The notes below the pieces were generated by a model that was not told the origin of the DNA, did not search any database, and saw only the letters and a list, made by a program, of their open reading frames with translations. The position numbers and the translations under genes are program-made. From Comamonadaceae bacterium (lineage in GTDB: Bacteria > Pseudomonadota > Gammaproteobacteria > Burkholderiales > Burkholderiaceae_C): DNA of 64,000 nucleotides. Location: assembly GCA_027490925.1 (NCBI GenBank), contig JAIXXF010000001.1:62001-126000 (forward strand). The letters are read 5' to 3'. Shown one piece after another: positions 26,104-34,040 of the stretch (its first letter is position 1; each line of letters opens with the position of its first letter).

Positions 26104-28035
26104 TCACGGAAATCGGCTGAGGCGGGCCAAAACTCCCAAAAAGGCCCGCAGGCGGGTCCGCCGCCCCGCCGCACGGTGCCAAGCCGCAGCCAACGCCAAC
26201 GCCCACAGCCCGACCCCCCAGGCCCCTGACCACGCACCCCCCCCACCCCCGCTGCCACCCCCAGTGCCGGAGCCCACGCCGGGGTCCGTAGCCGGTGGGG
26301 TTGTGCCCCCCGAGCCGTTTTCCACCACCACGGTTTGTTCTGCACTGCGGCCCGTGCTGTCGCTCACTTGCAGGCGGAACACCAAGGTGCCTGCGGCGGC
26401 GGGCAGGGTGGCGCTGGCCACCGCTTGGTCGGCGTTGCGCAGCGCGGCGGTGGGGCCGCTGAGCTGCGTCCAGGTGAAGGCCACCAGCGTCTGGCCGTTG
26501 GCGGCCGCGCTGGCGCGCCCGTCCAGCGTGACCTGGGCACCGGGTTGGCCGCCACCCGGCGGGGCAATGGCCGCCACCGGGTTGAGGGCTTGCTGCAACG
26601 CCAGCGCACCGTCCAGCAGGCCCGCGCCACAGGTGCTGGTGGTGCAGTTGCACAGCCCTGCGAACAAAGCGCTGCAGTTGGGCAGCTGCGGGTCAACCGG
26701 GAAGGGGCGGCTCCCGGCGCGCAAGCGGGCCACCAGCTGTGCCGGTGTGAGCGCCGGGTTGACCGACAGCATCAGCGAGGCCACACCGGCGGCCAGCGGC
26801 GCGGAAAAACTGGTACCCGCGCGCTCGCCATAGCCTTCGGTCGTGGGGCTGGTGAAGCCGTCGTTCACCAGCGAGAACAACGGCCTTGTGCTGGTGCCAC
26901 CGGGGGCGCTCAGGCCCAGGTTGGGGCCCACGTTGCTGTAGCTGGTTTTGCTGCCGCCCGCACCCACAGCGCCCACGGCGAGCACGCCTGCGCAGTCGGC
27001 TGGGCGCAGGGCCGGGCCCGACTGGTTGCCTGCGGCCACCACCAGCAGCGCACCCGCGGCGGTGATTTCGTCGATCACGTCCTGGTAGCTGGCGGTGCAG
27101 GGCTGGTCGCCGCCAAAACTCAGGTTGATGAGGCGTGCGGGATGGGGGTTGTTGGGCACGCCGTCCACGGGCAGGCCTGCGGCCCAGCGGATGCCGTCGA
27201 GGATGTCGCTCAGCATCGCGCCGCACTTGCCCGAAATTCGCACCGGCAACACGCTACCGTTCCAGTTCAGCCCCGCCACACCGACGCCGTTGTTGGTCAG
27301 CGCGGCGAGTTGCCCGGCGATGAAGGTGCCGTGCCAGGAGCTGTTTTCCGCCAGGCAGCCCTGGTACAGCGGCGTCAAGGCTTCGGCGGCGGTGACCCAG
27401 TCGCCTGGGTCGGTGGGGTCGGCGTCGCGGCCGTCGCCGTCATTGGCGGGGTCCACCTCGGCCACGAAGTCGTAACCCGGCAGCAACCGGCCTTGCAACT
27501 CGGGGTGGTTGGGCCGCACCCCGGTGTCCAGCACCGCCACGGTGACCGGCGCCCCGGTCGCGATATCCCACGCCGCAGGCATGTTGACCGCGCCTTGCAA
27601 TCCCGCACCCGGCGCCTGCAAGTGGAACTGGGCGGAGGCGAAGTCGGGGTCGTTGGGCACCGCCTGGCGCCGGATGCGCACATCGGGCTCGACCGACAGC
27701 ACGTCGGCCTGCCGCTGCAACTGCGCAATGGCTTGCGTCAAAGCGTCGCCCCGCAGACCCTGGCGCAAGCGCAGCACCTGGTGGTTGCGCCCCAGCGGGC
27801 GGCTGCTCTCGGCCGCCAGGTTGGCGCCCTGCGCCGCGGCCGCCAGCCGCTCACGCACCGCCTGCGCCGATTCGCGCGGCACCGTGCCCGTCGGCGCGGG
27901 CTTCAAACGCACGATCAGCTGCCGCACTTCGGGCGTGCCGGTGGCGACAACTTGTGCCCAGGCGGGACGAGCCGCGGCAAGTGCCAGCCAGGTGATCAAG
28001 GCCAGGCGGCAAAGCGTCAAAAAAGGCGTAGGCAT
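26104..28035 (-). CDS. Secreted S8 subtilisin-like peptidase
   Basis: Extracellular or surface serine protease of 643 residues from ATG 28035. A signal peptide ends near AWAQ (28), followed by an inhibitor-like prodomain of about 95 residues. The catalytic triad is Asp170 (VAVLDTGV), His235 (SSWHGTFIAG) and Ser409 (GTSFSAP), with oxyanion Asn337 (AAGNQSG). After the catalytic domain is a PKD/Ig-like module, then TPPATDPGVGSGTGGGSGGG, a hydrophobic helix and an Arg-rich end. That tail resembles GlyGly-CTERM sorting signals. Several cysteine pairs suggest disulfides. It is monocistronic as far as seen. Confidence 0.92.
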   Translation of the reverse strand: MPTPFLTLCRLALITWLALAAARPAWAQVVATGTPEVRQLIVRLKPAPTGTVPRESAQAVRERLAAAAQGANLAAESSRPLGRNHQVLRLRQGLRGDALTQAIAQLQRQADVLSVEPDVRIRRQAVPNDPDFASAQFHLQAPGAGLQGAVNMPAAWDIATGAPVTVAVLDTGVRPNHPELQGRLLPGYDFVAEVDPANDGDGRDADPTDPGDWVTAAEALTPLYQGCLAENSSWHGTFIAGQLAALTNNGVGVAGLNWNGSVLPVRISGKCGAMLSDILDGIRWAAGLPVDGVPNNPHPARLINLSFGGDQPCTASYQDVIDEITAAGALLVVAAGNQSGPALRPADCAGVLAVGAVGAGGSKTSYSNVGPNLGLSAPGGTSTRPLFSLVNDGFTSPTTEGYGERAGTSFSAPLAAGVASLMLSVNPALTPAQLVARLRAGSRPFPVDPQLPNCSALFAGLCNCTTSTCGAGLLDGALALQQALNPVAAIAPPGGGQPGAQVTLDGRASAAANGQTLVAFTWTQLSGPTAALRNADQAVASATLPAAAGTLVFRLQVSDSTGRSAEQTVVVENGSGGTTPPATDPGVGSGTGGGSGGGGGAWSGAWGVGLWALALAAAWHRAAGRRTRLRAFLGVLARLSRFP

Positions 28036-28406
28036 GGCGGGGTGTTGGGTGGGTGGATGGGTGCGCGCGCGGGGCAGACCGGTGGGGGCGCAGATGCCCG
28101 CTGGACCCTGGCCTGGCCCCTCAACGCTTGGCCGGATTATTCCCGCACTCGGCCGACCCGGATGCATGGAACAAGTGGTGGAGCACACCCCAAACCAACC
28201 GCGCTGAACATTGCCTGTTGCCGCCCCAGTCCAAACCACTCTGCTTGCACCGGCCCGGTATCTGGCGTGAAGGCGCACCGGCCGCCGTGGCACGGTGTTC
28301 ATGTCCGGTTCATCGGAAATTCTGGCGACGCTCATGTTGGGTGACGGTGGTGTTCAGTTTGGGCCTTTGGAATAGAGGCTCCTTTAACCAACCACGGAGT
28401 TCAACC
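28036..28406. promoter_or_regulatory. Divergent intergenic region with phased TTCAT repeats
   Basis: This 371-bp gap has no gene. Upstream of the NTF2-like gene, TTCAT occurs at 28298 and 28309, with degenerate copies in the same 11-bp phase at 28320 (TTCTG), 28331 (CTCAT) and 28353 (TTCAG). One repeat per DNA turn is the pattern bound by OmpR/PhoB regulators. It is the same element (reverse complement TGAA) seen at the DUF4148 genes. The subtilase side shows nothing specific. Confidence 0.4.
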
Positions 28407-28973
28407 ATGAAATCACTGTCTACCCAAGTCAAATCGGCTGTTGGCATCACCCTGCTGGGCATGGCTGCTGCCGCGTCCGCCAACACCGCGGTGCTTAACA
28501 CCAACGTGACAGAAGCCGAAGTCATCCAGGCGCAAAAGGCCTGGGGCGACGCCTTGGTGAAAATCTCAAAGGACTTTGAAGACGGCGGCTTGCCCAAGGC
28601 CCGCGCCACTGCCGAGGCCGTGCTGAACGCCGCCTACGGCTACAACCTCGGTCCCGTGCTCTTCAAGCCCACCTTGACTGTTGCACCACAAACCTTCCGC
28701 ACCACCAAAGACGGTGCGCTGGCCTACTTCGTGGGTGGCAACCCCGCCTTTCCGAAAGACAACGGTTTTGCGCTGAAAGGCTGGCGCGCGGTAGAGGTGA
28801 AGAACAGCGCCATCCTGATCGATGGCGACATGGCCACCACCATGGGCAACGTGACGTTGACCGACAAGACAGGCAAGAAGACCACGGTTGACAAGACCTG
28901 GACCTTCAAGAAAGACGCCAATGGCGCACTGCGCATCGTGGTGCACCACTCGTCTCTGCCATTCAACTCCTGA
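28407..28973 (+). CDS. Exported NTF2/SnoaL-like protein
   Basis: Secreted protein of 188 residues from ATG 28407, with a CGGAG ribosome-binding site. The signal peptide is MKSLSTQVKSAVGITLLGMA, cleaved near ASA-NT. The mature part resembles small NTF2/CaMKII-association-like domains (KAWGDALVKISKDFEDGG at the start, IVVHHSSLPF at the end). Such proteins are often automatically labelled phosphoribosyl-AMP cyclohydrolase, but no catalytic motif of that enzyme is visible. It is the first gene of an exported three-gene cluster with a DUF3034 protein and a truncated haemoglobin; gaps of 80 and 32 bp suggest one transcript. Confidence 0.72.
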   Translation: MKSLSTQVKSAVGITLLGMAAAASANTAVLNTNVTEAEVIQAQKAWGDALVKISKDFEDGGLPKARATAEAVLNAAYGYNLGPVLFKPTLTVAPQTFRTTKDGALAYFVGGNPAFPKDNGFALKGWRAVEVKNSAILIDGDMATTMGNVTLTDKTGKKTTVDKTWTFKKDANGALRIVVHHSSLPFNS

Positions 28974-29053
28974 TGGCCCACTGAACCGGCCGCCCAACCC
29001 GCCCGAGACACCGGGTTGGGCTGGCTTGTTGTCCACCCAACCACTTCACACCC

Positions 29054-29986
29054 ATGACCAAAAAAATTCTACAAATCGCGGCCGCTGCATCGGTGGCATT
29101 GTGTGCGGCCACCGCTCAAGCGGCGACCAACAAGCTCGTGCTGACGGGCGGCGTCAGTTCGGTGGACGGTGCCGCCGGCGGCGGCATCACGCCCTGGGCG
29201 GTGATCGGCACCAACGCCACCGCCGGTGAGACAGGTTTGTCTGCCCACGTGTCTCGCGCGGTGCTGCGCGACTATTCGTTGACCACTTATGGCGCGGCTG
29301 TCGGCATCAACGAACGTGTTGAACTGTCTTTGGCGCAACAGAACTTCAACGCTGGGCCGGTGGTCGGCGTCAACGGGCTTGGTTTCGCGGTCACGCCCGG
29401 GCAAAAAATCAAGATGGACATCTACGGCCTGAAGGTTCGATTGGCCGGTGACGCCATCTTGGACAGCGACACCTGGGTGCCGCAAATCTCCGCAGGCTTG
29501 CTGCACAAACGCACCAACGCGGGCAGCATCGACCCTGTGTTGACGGCCTTGGGTGCCAAAGACAGCGGCACGGACCTGTATGTCAGTGCCACCAAGCTGT
29601 TCCTGGCGCCCGGTGTGTTGGTGAACGGCACGCTGCGCTACACCAAAGCCAACCAGAATGGCCTGCTGGGCTTTGGCGGTGCCTTGGGCGAGAACAAGGC
29701 CAGTTTGCAGCCTGAGTTCTCGGTCGCCTACTTGCTGAGCAAGAACCTGGCCGTTGGCGCGGAATACCGCTTCAAGCCCAACAACCTGGAGAAGGTGGGC
29801 AACACCCTGCCAATTCCCCGTGGCGGCTTGCGCGAAGACGACTGGATGGATTTGTTTGTCGCCTGGGCACCGTCCAAGAACCTGTCGCTGACGGCCGCTT
29901 ACCTCGACCTTGGCCGCATCGGCCCTGCCTTGGTGAATGACCGCAAGCAGCGCGGCGTGTACTTGTCTGCGCAAGTCGCTTTCTGA
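29054..29986 (+). CDS. DUF3034 outer-membrane barrel-like protein
   Basis: Protein of 310 residues with a clear signal peptide (MTKKILQIAAAASVALCAAT, cleavage after AQA). The mature sequence alternates short amphipathic beta strands with aromatic residues and ends YLSAQVAF, the C-terminal phenylalanine typical of outer-membrane barrels. This matches DUF3034, whose function is not established. It lies between the NTF2-like gene and the truncated haemoglobin. A role as channel or scaffold for the periplasmic haem protein is speculation from context. Confidence 0.8.
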   Translation: MTKKILQIAAAASVALCAATAQAATNKLVLTGGVSSVDGAAGGGITPWAVIGTNATAGETGLSAHVSRAVLRDYSLTTYGAAVGINERVELSLAQQNFNAGPVVGVNGLGFAVTPGQKIKMDIYGLKVRLAGDAILDSDTWVPQISAGLLHKRTNAGSIDPVLTALGAKDSGTDLYVSATKLFLAPGVLVNGTLRYTKANQNGLLGFGGALGENKASLQPEFSVAYLLSKNLAVGAEYRFKPNNLEKVGNTLPIPRGGLREDDWMDLFVAWAPSKNLSLTAAYLDLGRIGPALVNDRKQRGVYLSAQVAF

Positions 29987-30018
29987 AGCCTGCCCCGAAA
30001 CCAACGAAAGGATGTGAG

Positions 30019-30465
30019 ATGAAAAAACTGACGCTGTCGGGCTTGTTGCTCGCTTCTGTGGTGTGGAGCGGGGCCGCCTGGTCTGCGCCCACCATGCCGC
30101 CCGCCGATCCCTCGGTCTACAAGGCGTTCGGCGAGAAGCCCGGACTGGTCAAGCTGGTGAACGAATTCGCTGGCGCGCTGGTGGCCGATCCCCGGACACG
30201 CGACTTCTTCGTCAACGCCAACGCCGAACGCCTGACCACGCAACTGGTCGACCAGTTCTGCGAAGTCACCGGTGGCCCCTGCAAATACCAGGGCTTGGAC
30301 ATGAAATCGTCCCATGCCCGATTCAAGATCAACAAAGGCCACTATAACGCCTTGGTTGAGGCTCTGCAGACGGCCATGGACAAGCAAAACGTGCCTTTCT
30401 CCGCCCAGCGCGAGTTGCTGGCCCAGCTGGCATTCATGTACCGGGACATCATCACGGACAAATGA
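30019..30465 (+). CDS. Periplasmic group 1 truncated haemoglobin
   Basis: Small haem protein of 148 residues with an N-terminal Sec signal peptide (MKKLTLSGLLLASVVWSGAA, cleaved near WSA), unusual for this mostly cytoplasmic family. The truncated-globin core shows DPRTRDFF in the B/C region, CEVTGGPCKYQG before the E/F region, and MKSSH with His99 as proximal haem ligand, followed by INKGHYNALV. Two cysteines (81, 88) could form a disulfide in the periplasm. It probably binds O2 or NO, or takes part in electron transfer. A strong terminator follows. Confidence 0.85.
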   Translation: MKKLTLSGLLLASVVWSGAAWSAPTMPPADPSVYKAFGEKPGLVKLVNEFAGALVADPRTRDFFVNANAERLTTQLVDQFCEVTGGPCKYQGLDMKSSHARFKINKGHYNALVEALQTAMDKQNVPFSAQRELLAQLAFMYRDIITDK

Positions 30466-30489
30466 TTCTTCAAGGGTGACTCCCTCCTT

Positions 30490-30516
30490 GGCCAGTGCTT
30501 GCACTGGCCTTTTTTT
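30490..30516 (+). terminator. Terminator after the truncated-haemoglobin gene
   Basis: GGCCAGTGC (30490-30498), then GCACTGGCC (30501-30509), followed by T7. It closes the 28407-30465 operon. Confidence 0.92.
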
Positions 30517-30580
30517 GTCGATGGGTGGGTGGTTGATTGGTGTGGGTACCGGTCACAGCGGTTGAAGCACCGAGCGACAC

Positions 30581-30624
30581 AAAAAACGCCGGGTGCGAGG
30601 GGCATGGCCCTTCAGCACCCGGCG
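30581..30624 (-). terminator. Terminator after the first DUF4148 gene
   Basis: Ten-bp stem CGCCGGGTGC (30587-30596) / GCACCCGGCG (30615-30624) with an 18-nt loop. Leftward it is followed by T6 (A6 at 30581-30586 on top). Confidence 0.88.
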
Positions 30625-30670
30625 CTACGTACCCTTTTCCTGGCTGCCGCCAGGGCTTGGGCTCACGGCG

Positions 30671-31087
30671 TCAGATCAACGACGCGGCTTTCTTGACCCA
30701 AGCCACCACCGTTTCTTGCACCTGTTTGATGGTCTTGGCCACGTCCGGTGCTTTCACCGGCGCTGTGGCGACTTGGGTGGCCGGCGGGTAGTTCACGTCG
30801 CTGAAGTACACCTCGCCCTGGGCCGTGGCCAGCGCCAACTCCTGCTTGACCTGCTCTCGGGTTTTGGTCGATTTGAACTCGGGCCATTTGGGGTAGTCGA
30901 CGTCGCTGATGTGAACCTCGCCCTTGGCCAAAGCCACGGCCAGCTCGGCCTTCACCTGCTCGCGTGTCAGACCCTTGTCTGCCGCCAATGCAGGCGCGCC
31001 CAGGCACAGGGCGGATGCGCCCGCCGTCGCGGCAGCCAACCGTTTCATGGTTCGAAGTGCTGACGAGGATGTCGATGTGGATGTCAT
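30671..31087 (-). CDS. DUF4148 domain-containing exported protein 1
   Basis: Small exported protein of 138 residues; start ATG 31087 has AAGGAG 11 bp upstream, with ATG 31048 (MKRLAAATAG) the alternative. The signal peptide ends near ALAA. The mature part has two tandem DUF4148 units, LTREQVKAELAVALAKGEV...DYP and KTREQVKQELALATAQGEV...NYPP, then a helical tail. DUF4148 function is unknown. It is one of three related genes here, each monocistronic with its own terminator, and it has 11-bp-phased TGAA repeats upstream. Confidence 0.88.
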   Translation of the reverse strand: MTSTSTSSSALRTMKRLAAATAGASALCLGAPALAADKGLTREQVKAELAVALAKGEVHISDVDYPKWPEFKSTKTREQVKQELALATAQGEVYFSDVNYPPATQVATAPVKAPDVAKTIKQVQETVVAWVKKAASLI

Positions 31088-31156
31088 TGGAAAGTCTCCT
31101 TGGTTTTGGTTGCGGATCCATGCCCAGGCATGGCTCGCCTATGCTGGCGGTCAGTC

Positions 31157-31216
31157 ATGAACCTGTCCGCTGAAAACCGTGACAGGTCGCTGAAAGCAGG
31201 GTGAATGCTGGATGAA
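31157..31216. promoter_or_regulatory. Phased TGAA array upstream of DUF4148 gene 1
   Basis: ATGAA 31157, CTGAA 31190, GTGAA 31201 and ATGAA 31212: spacings 33, 11 and 11 bp, all multiples of 11. One more CTGAA at 31170 is out of phase. The pattern matches the arrays at 31998 and 34092 and suggests a common direct-repeat-binding regulator. Confidence 0.5.
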
Positions 31217-31251
31217 CCACGCCCTGCGTTCGCTTTGAGCGGCGGGCGAAG

Positions 31252-31284
31252 AAAAAGCCACCGGGCGGTTATGCCCGGTGGCCT
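31252..31284 (-). terminator. Terminator after the second DUF4148 gene
   Basis: GCCACCGGGC (31257-31266), loop GGTTAT, GCCCGGTGGC (31273-31282). Leftward it is followed by T5CTT. Strong. Confidence 0.9.
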
Positions 31285-31303
31285 TTGCGCGAGCAGTTCA
31301 GGC

Positions 31304-31912
31304 TCAGTTGTCGCTACTGGTCGTCTCAATGCTGTCGGCCGCGTTGGCCGTTTCCACTGGGCTGCCCACAGGCGCGGTGGCGCTCGCTGCCCCCAGTGGC
31401 GCGCCAATGGGGGTGGTGTCCACCACTGCCGTAGCGACCGCCGGCACGGCTGGCGGAACCACTGCCACAGCCGGGGCGGCGGAGCGTTTGTTGGCCAGCT
31501 GCGTACCAAACAAAGTGTTGCGGTGGTCGGGGTAGTACACCTCGTCAATCTGCAGCGTGCCGTTGCGCTTGGCTTCCATCATTTCCGCCACCACCTCGGC
31601 TCGCGAGCGGCCTGGGCCAGTGCTGACAGGCGTCGGTGGGTAATCGATTTCGTCGACCAGAATGTCTCCGCGCGCCACCGCTTGCCGCACTTCATTGCGC
31701 ACCTGCTCGCGCGACTTGGACGACTTGAACACCGGTGTGGGTGGGTAGTCCACATCGTTGAAATACACCTGGCCGCGTGCCAACGCCTCTTTCAGTTCGG
31801 CCTTGACCTGGGCGCGCGTTTTGCTGCCATCGTTGGCTTGAGCGGTGACGGCGCCAAAGCCCATCAGCAGGCCAGTGAGCACCACGGTGAGCTTCAACTT
31901 GGAACGTTTCAT
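31304..31912 (-). CDS. DUF4148 domain-containing exported protein 2
   Basis: Exported protein of 202 residues from ATG 31912 (MKRSKLKLTVVLTGLLMG), with AAGGAG upstream and a signal peptide ending near TAQA. Three tandem units: KTRAQVKAELKEALARG...DYPPTPV, KSREQVRNEVRQAVARG...DYPPTPV, and the more divergent RSRAEVVAEMMEAKRNG...YYPD. The remainder is a low-complexity Ala/Pro/Val/Thr tail with no cysteine. The periplasmic role is unknown. It is divergent from a porin gene, and its upstream region is duplicated in front of DUF4148 gene 3. Confidence 0.88.
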   Translation of the reverse strand: MKRSKLKLTVVLTGLLMGFGAVTAQANDGSKTRAQVKAELKEALARGQVYFNDVDYPPTPVFKSSKSREQVRNEVRQAVARGDILVDEIDYPPTPVSTGPGRSRAEVVAEMMEAKRNGTLQIDEVYYPDHRNTLFGTQLANKRSAAPAVAVVPPAVPAVATAVVDTTPIGAPLGAASATAPVGSPVETANAADSIETTSSDN

Positions 31913-31946
31913 CACAAACTCCTTTTCAATCGGTGTGAATCGGTTG

Positions 31947-32057
31947 CTTTCACGGAACTGTGAAGTTGCAACGTGGAAACGAGTGTGATGACCCCCCATG
32001 AACCGGTGTCGTGGTTCCTGTGAACGGCGGTTTATTTCTCTATGAATCGCAAATGAA
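31947..32057. promoter_or_regulatory. Shared promoter block and TGAA array, copy A
   Basis: Aligns without gaps to 34041-34151. Identical blocks are CTTTCA, TGAAGTTGCAACGTG and GAGTGTG, in the same register. They are followed by ATGAA 31998, GTGAA 32020, ATGAA 32042 and ATGAA 32053 (spacing 22, 22, 11). The first repeat is 86 bp from the DUF4148 gene 2 start codon. The array could also act on the porin to the right. This 317-bp gap has no gene. Confidence 0.7.
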
Positions 32058-32229
32058 CAAATGGGTGTTCGCTGCCACCTCATCCACCGGCTTTGGTGGG
32101 CCTGTGTCGGAAAAATTAATCTGAAGGTCACCCGTCCTTCACAGGGGAAAGCGAGATTAAAGGGTCCGTTTCACCCCGTTCACCCAGCCCGCGCGGGCTG
32201 GTCTTGAACAACAACACATGGAGTACCCA

Positions 32230-33444
32230 ATGAAGCAATTCGCGGTCACGGCGGTGGCCCTCACCGCCGCGGGATTTGCCCACGCACAGTCCAGCGTGGC
32301 GATCTACGGCGTCGTGGACAACAGCTATTCAGTCAATACAGGTTCGGTGGCCGATGTCTCTGGACTGGCCTGGGGCAATCTCAGTGCCAGCCGCTTGGGC
32401 GTTCGTGGCGTCGAAGATCTGGGCGATGGCCTGAAGGCCCATTTCAATTTCGAAGCGGGCATCGGAACCGAGTCGGGCGCTGGCGTCGACGGGCCCAGCC
32501 TGGACAACGTTGGCCCTGCTGTGGGCGCTGGTGGGCTGACCTTTGCCCGGCGTGCCACAGTTGGTCTGTCTGGGTCGCTGGGTGAAGTGAGGTTCGGGCG
32601 TGACTTTGTGCCCGCTTTCTACAACGAGGCCCAGTTCGCACCGCTCGGCCGCAACGGCGCGGGGTCCAGCATCATCACGCAAGTGAATGTGGTGGGGGTG
32701 ACCCGCTCCCGCACATCCAATGGCATCAAGTACCTGTTGCCCAAACTGGGTGGCTGGTACGGTGAAGCCATGCTGGCTTTCGGTGAACAACCCAGCAACG
32801 CCGGGACGCCCGAGGGCTCGACGAACGACAGCGGCGACTACCTCGGCGCACGCCTGGGCTATGCCGCAGGTCCGTTTGACATTGCTGCCGCCTTTGGAAA
32901 AACCCGCGGCACGAGAAGCGTGGCTTCTCCGGTGACTGCCGCTTCGGCCGACAACGACCGGATGGTGCATAACCTGGGGGCGACCTATGCGATCGGCCCA
33001 GTGAAGTTGTTTGGCCTTTACTCGCTACAGACCCAAGAGAACACGGTGGGTTCGGCAGCGAGTGGCCTGAATTTGGCCGGGCTGGTGGCCAGCGCGGGCA
33101 ACGATCTGGAGGCCAAAGCGCTGTCGCTCGGGGCGACGTGGCAGTCGGGTCGGCACGAGTACAAGATCGGTTACAGCACCTTGAAGCTGGAGAACGGGCA
33201 AGGCGTGGGCACTGCACCCGCAGCCGACAAGTGGGCCGTCGGTTACCAATACAACCTGTCTCGGCGCACGGCGCTGTACGCCACTTATGCCACGCTCAAG
33301 AACAAGGACGCGACCCAAGCCGCCGGTCCCAACGCCGGCCTGACCGCCGGTGCCAACCGCCAGCGCGGTTTGGCGGGCACAGCCCTCACAGGCCCGTTGG
33401 CCTCGTCCACCGCGGTGGACTTGGGCATCCGGCACAGTTTTTGA
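32230..33444 (+). CDS. Gram-negative porin
   Basis: General-diffusion type trimeric porin, 404 residues from ATG 32230, with GGAG upstream; the in-frame ATG 32218 is less likely. The signal peptide MKQFAVTAVALTAAGFAHAQ is followed by SSVAIYGVVDNSYSV, the typical Burkholderiales porin start. Other marks are SRLGVRGVEDLGDGLKA, the loop-3 region FGRDFVPAFYN, and the final strand VDLGIRHSF ending in Phe. Substrate selectivity cannot be read. It is divergent from DUF4148 gene 2 across the phased array, so it may share the same regulator, and it ends at a bidirectional terminator. Confidence 0.93.
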   Translation: MKQFAVTAVALTAAGFAHAQSSVAIYGVVDNSYSVNTGSVADVSGLAWGNLSASRLGVRGVEDLGDGLKAHFNFEAGIGTESGAGVDGPSLDNVGPAVGAGGLTFARRATVGLSGSLGEVRFGRDFVPAFYNEAQFAPLGRNGAGSSIITQVNVVGVTRSRTSNGIKYLLPKLGGWYGEAMLAFGEQPSNAGTPEGSTNDSGDYLGARLGYAAGPFDIAAAFGKTRGTRSVASPVTAASADNDRMVHNLGATYAIGPVKLFGLYSLQTQENTVGSAASGLNLAGLVASAGNDLEAKALSLGATWQSGRHEYKIGYSTLKLENGQGVGTAPAADKWAVGYQYNLSRRTALYATYATLKNKDATQAAGPNAGLTAGANRQRGLAGTALTGPLASSTAVDLGIRHSF

Positions 33445-33462
33445 AGGCAGTGCGTACCCCAT

Positions 33463-33500
33463 AAAAAACCCCTCCCGGCTTGCGCTGGGAGGGTTTGTTG
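33463..33500. terminator. Bidirectional terminator between porin and DUF4148 gene 3
   Basis: CCCTCCC (33470-33476) and GGGAGGG (33487-33493) around a 10-nt loop, flanked by A6 on the left and TTTGTT on the right. It serves the leftward DUF4148 gene better than the porin. Confidence 0.82.
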
Positions 33501-33517
33501 TGGGGTGATCGCGTTGA

Positions 33518-34006
33518 TCAGTTCTGCGTGGTACTGGGTAACACCGCCGAGCTGGCGTTCGCGGTGTCCACCTTCGACTTGGATTTTGCGGTCACGATGT
33601 TGGGACGCACATCCCGGTTGTCGGGGTACTGAACCTCGTTGATGTACAGGCTGCCATTGCGCTTGGCAGTCATCATCTCCGCCACCACCTCAGCACGTGA
33701 GCGGCTGGGTCCCGAGGCCACCGGGGTCGGTGGGTAATCGACCTCGCTCACCAGCGTGTCACCAGCCGCAGTCGCTTGACGCACTTCGGCCCGTGCCTGT
33801 TCGCGTGACTTGATCGACTTCAAGACCGGCATGGGAGGGTAATCCACCTCGCTGACGAGAACTTCCCCGCGTGCCAGCGCCTGCCGCAATTCCGCCTTGA
33901 CTTGCTCACGGGTTTTGCCGATATCACTGGCCTGGGCGCTGGCCGCACCCAAACCCACCAATACACCTGCCATCACCAGGCCGAGAGAGAACTTGCCACT
34001 TGTCAT
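33518..34006 (-). CDS. DUF4148 domain-containing exported protein 3
   Basis: Exported protein of 162 residues from ATG 34006 (MTSGKFSLGLVMAGVLVGLG), with AAAGGAG upstream. It has three tandem units as in protein 2: KTREQVKAELRQALARG...DYPP, KSREQARAEVRQATAAG...DYPPTPV and RSRAEVVAEMMTAKRNG...QYPD, then a short Ser/Lys/Thr tail. The close match to protein 2 in both coding and promoter sequence indicates a local duplication. It is divergent from a sensor-kinase operon. Confidence 0.88.
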   Translation of the reverse strand: MTSGKFSLGLVMAGVLVGLGAASAQASDIGKTREQVKAELRQALARGEVLVSEVDYPPMPVLKSIKSREQARAEVRQATAAGDTLVSEVDYPPTPVASGPSRSRAEVVAEMMTAKRNGSLYINEVQYPDNRDVRPNIVTAKSKSKVDTANASSAVLPSTTQN

Positions 34007-34040
34007 CACAGACTCCTTTACATGTTGGATGAACCAGCTG

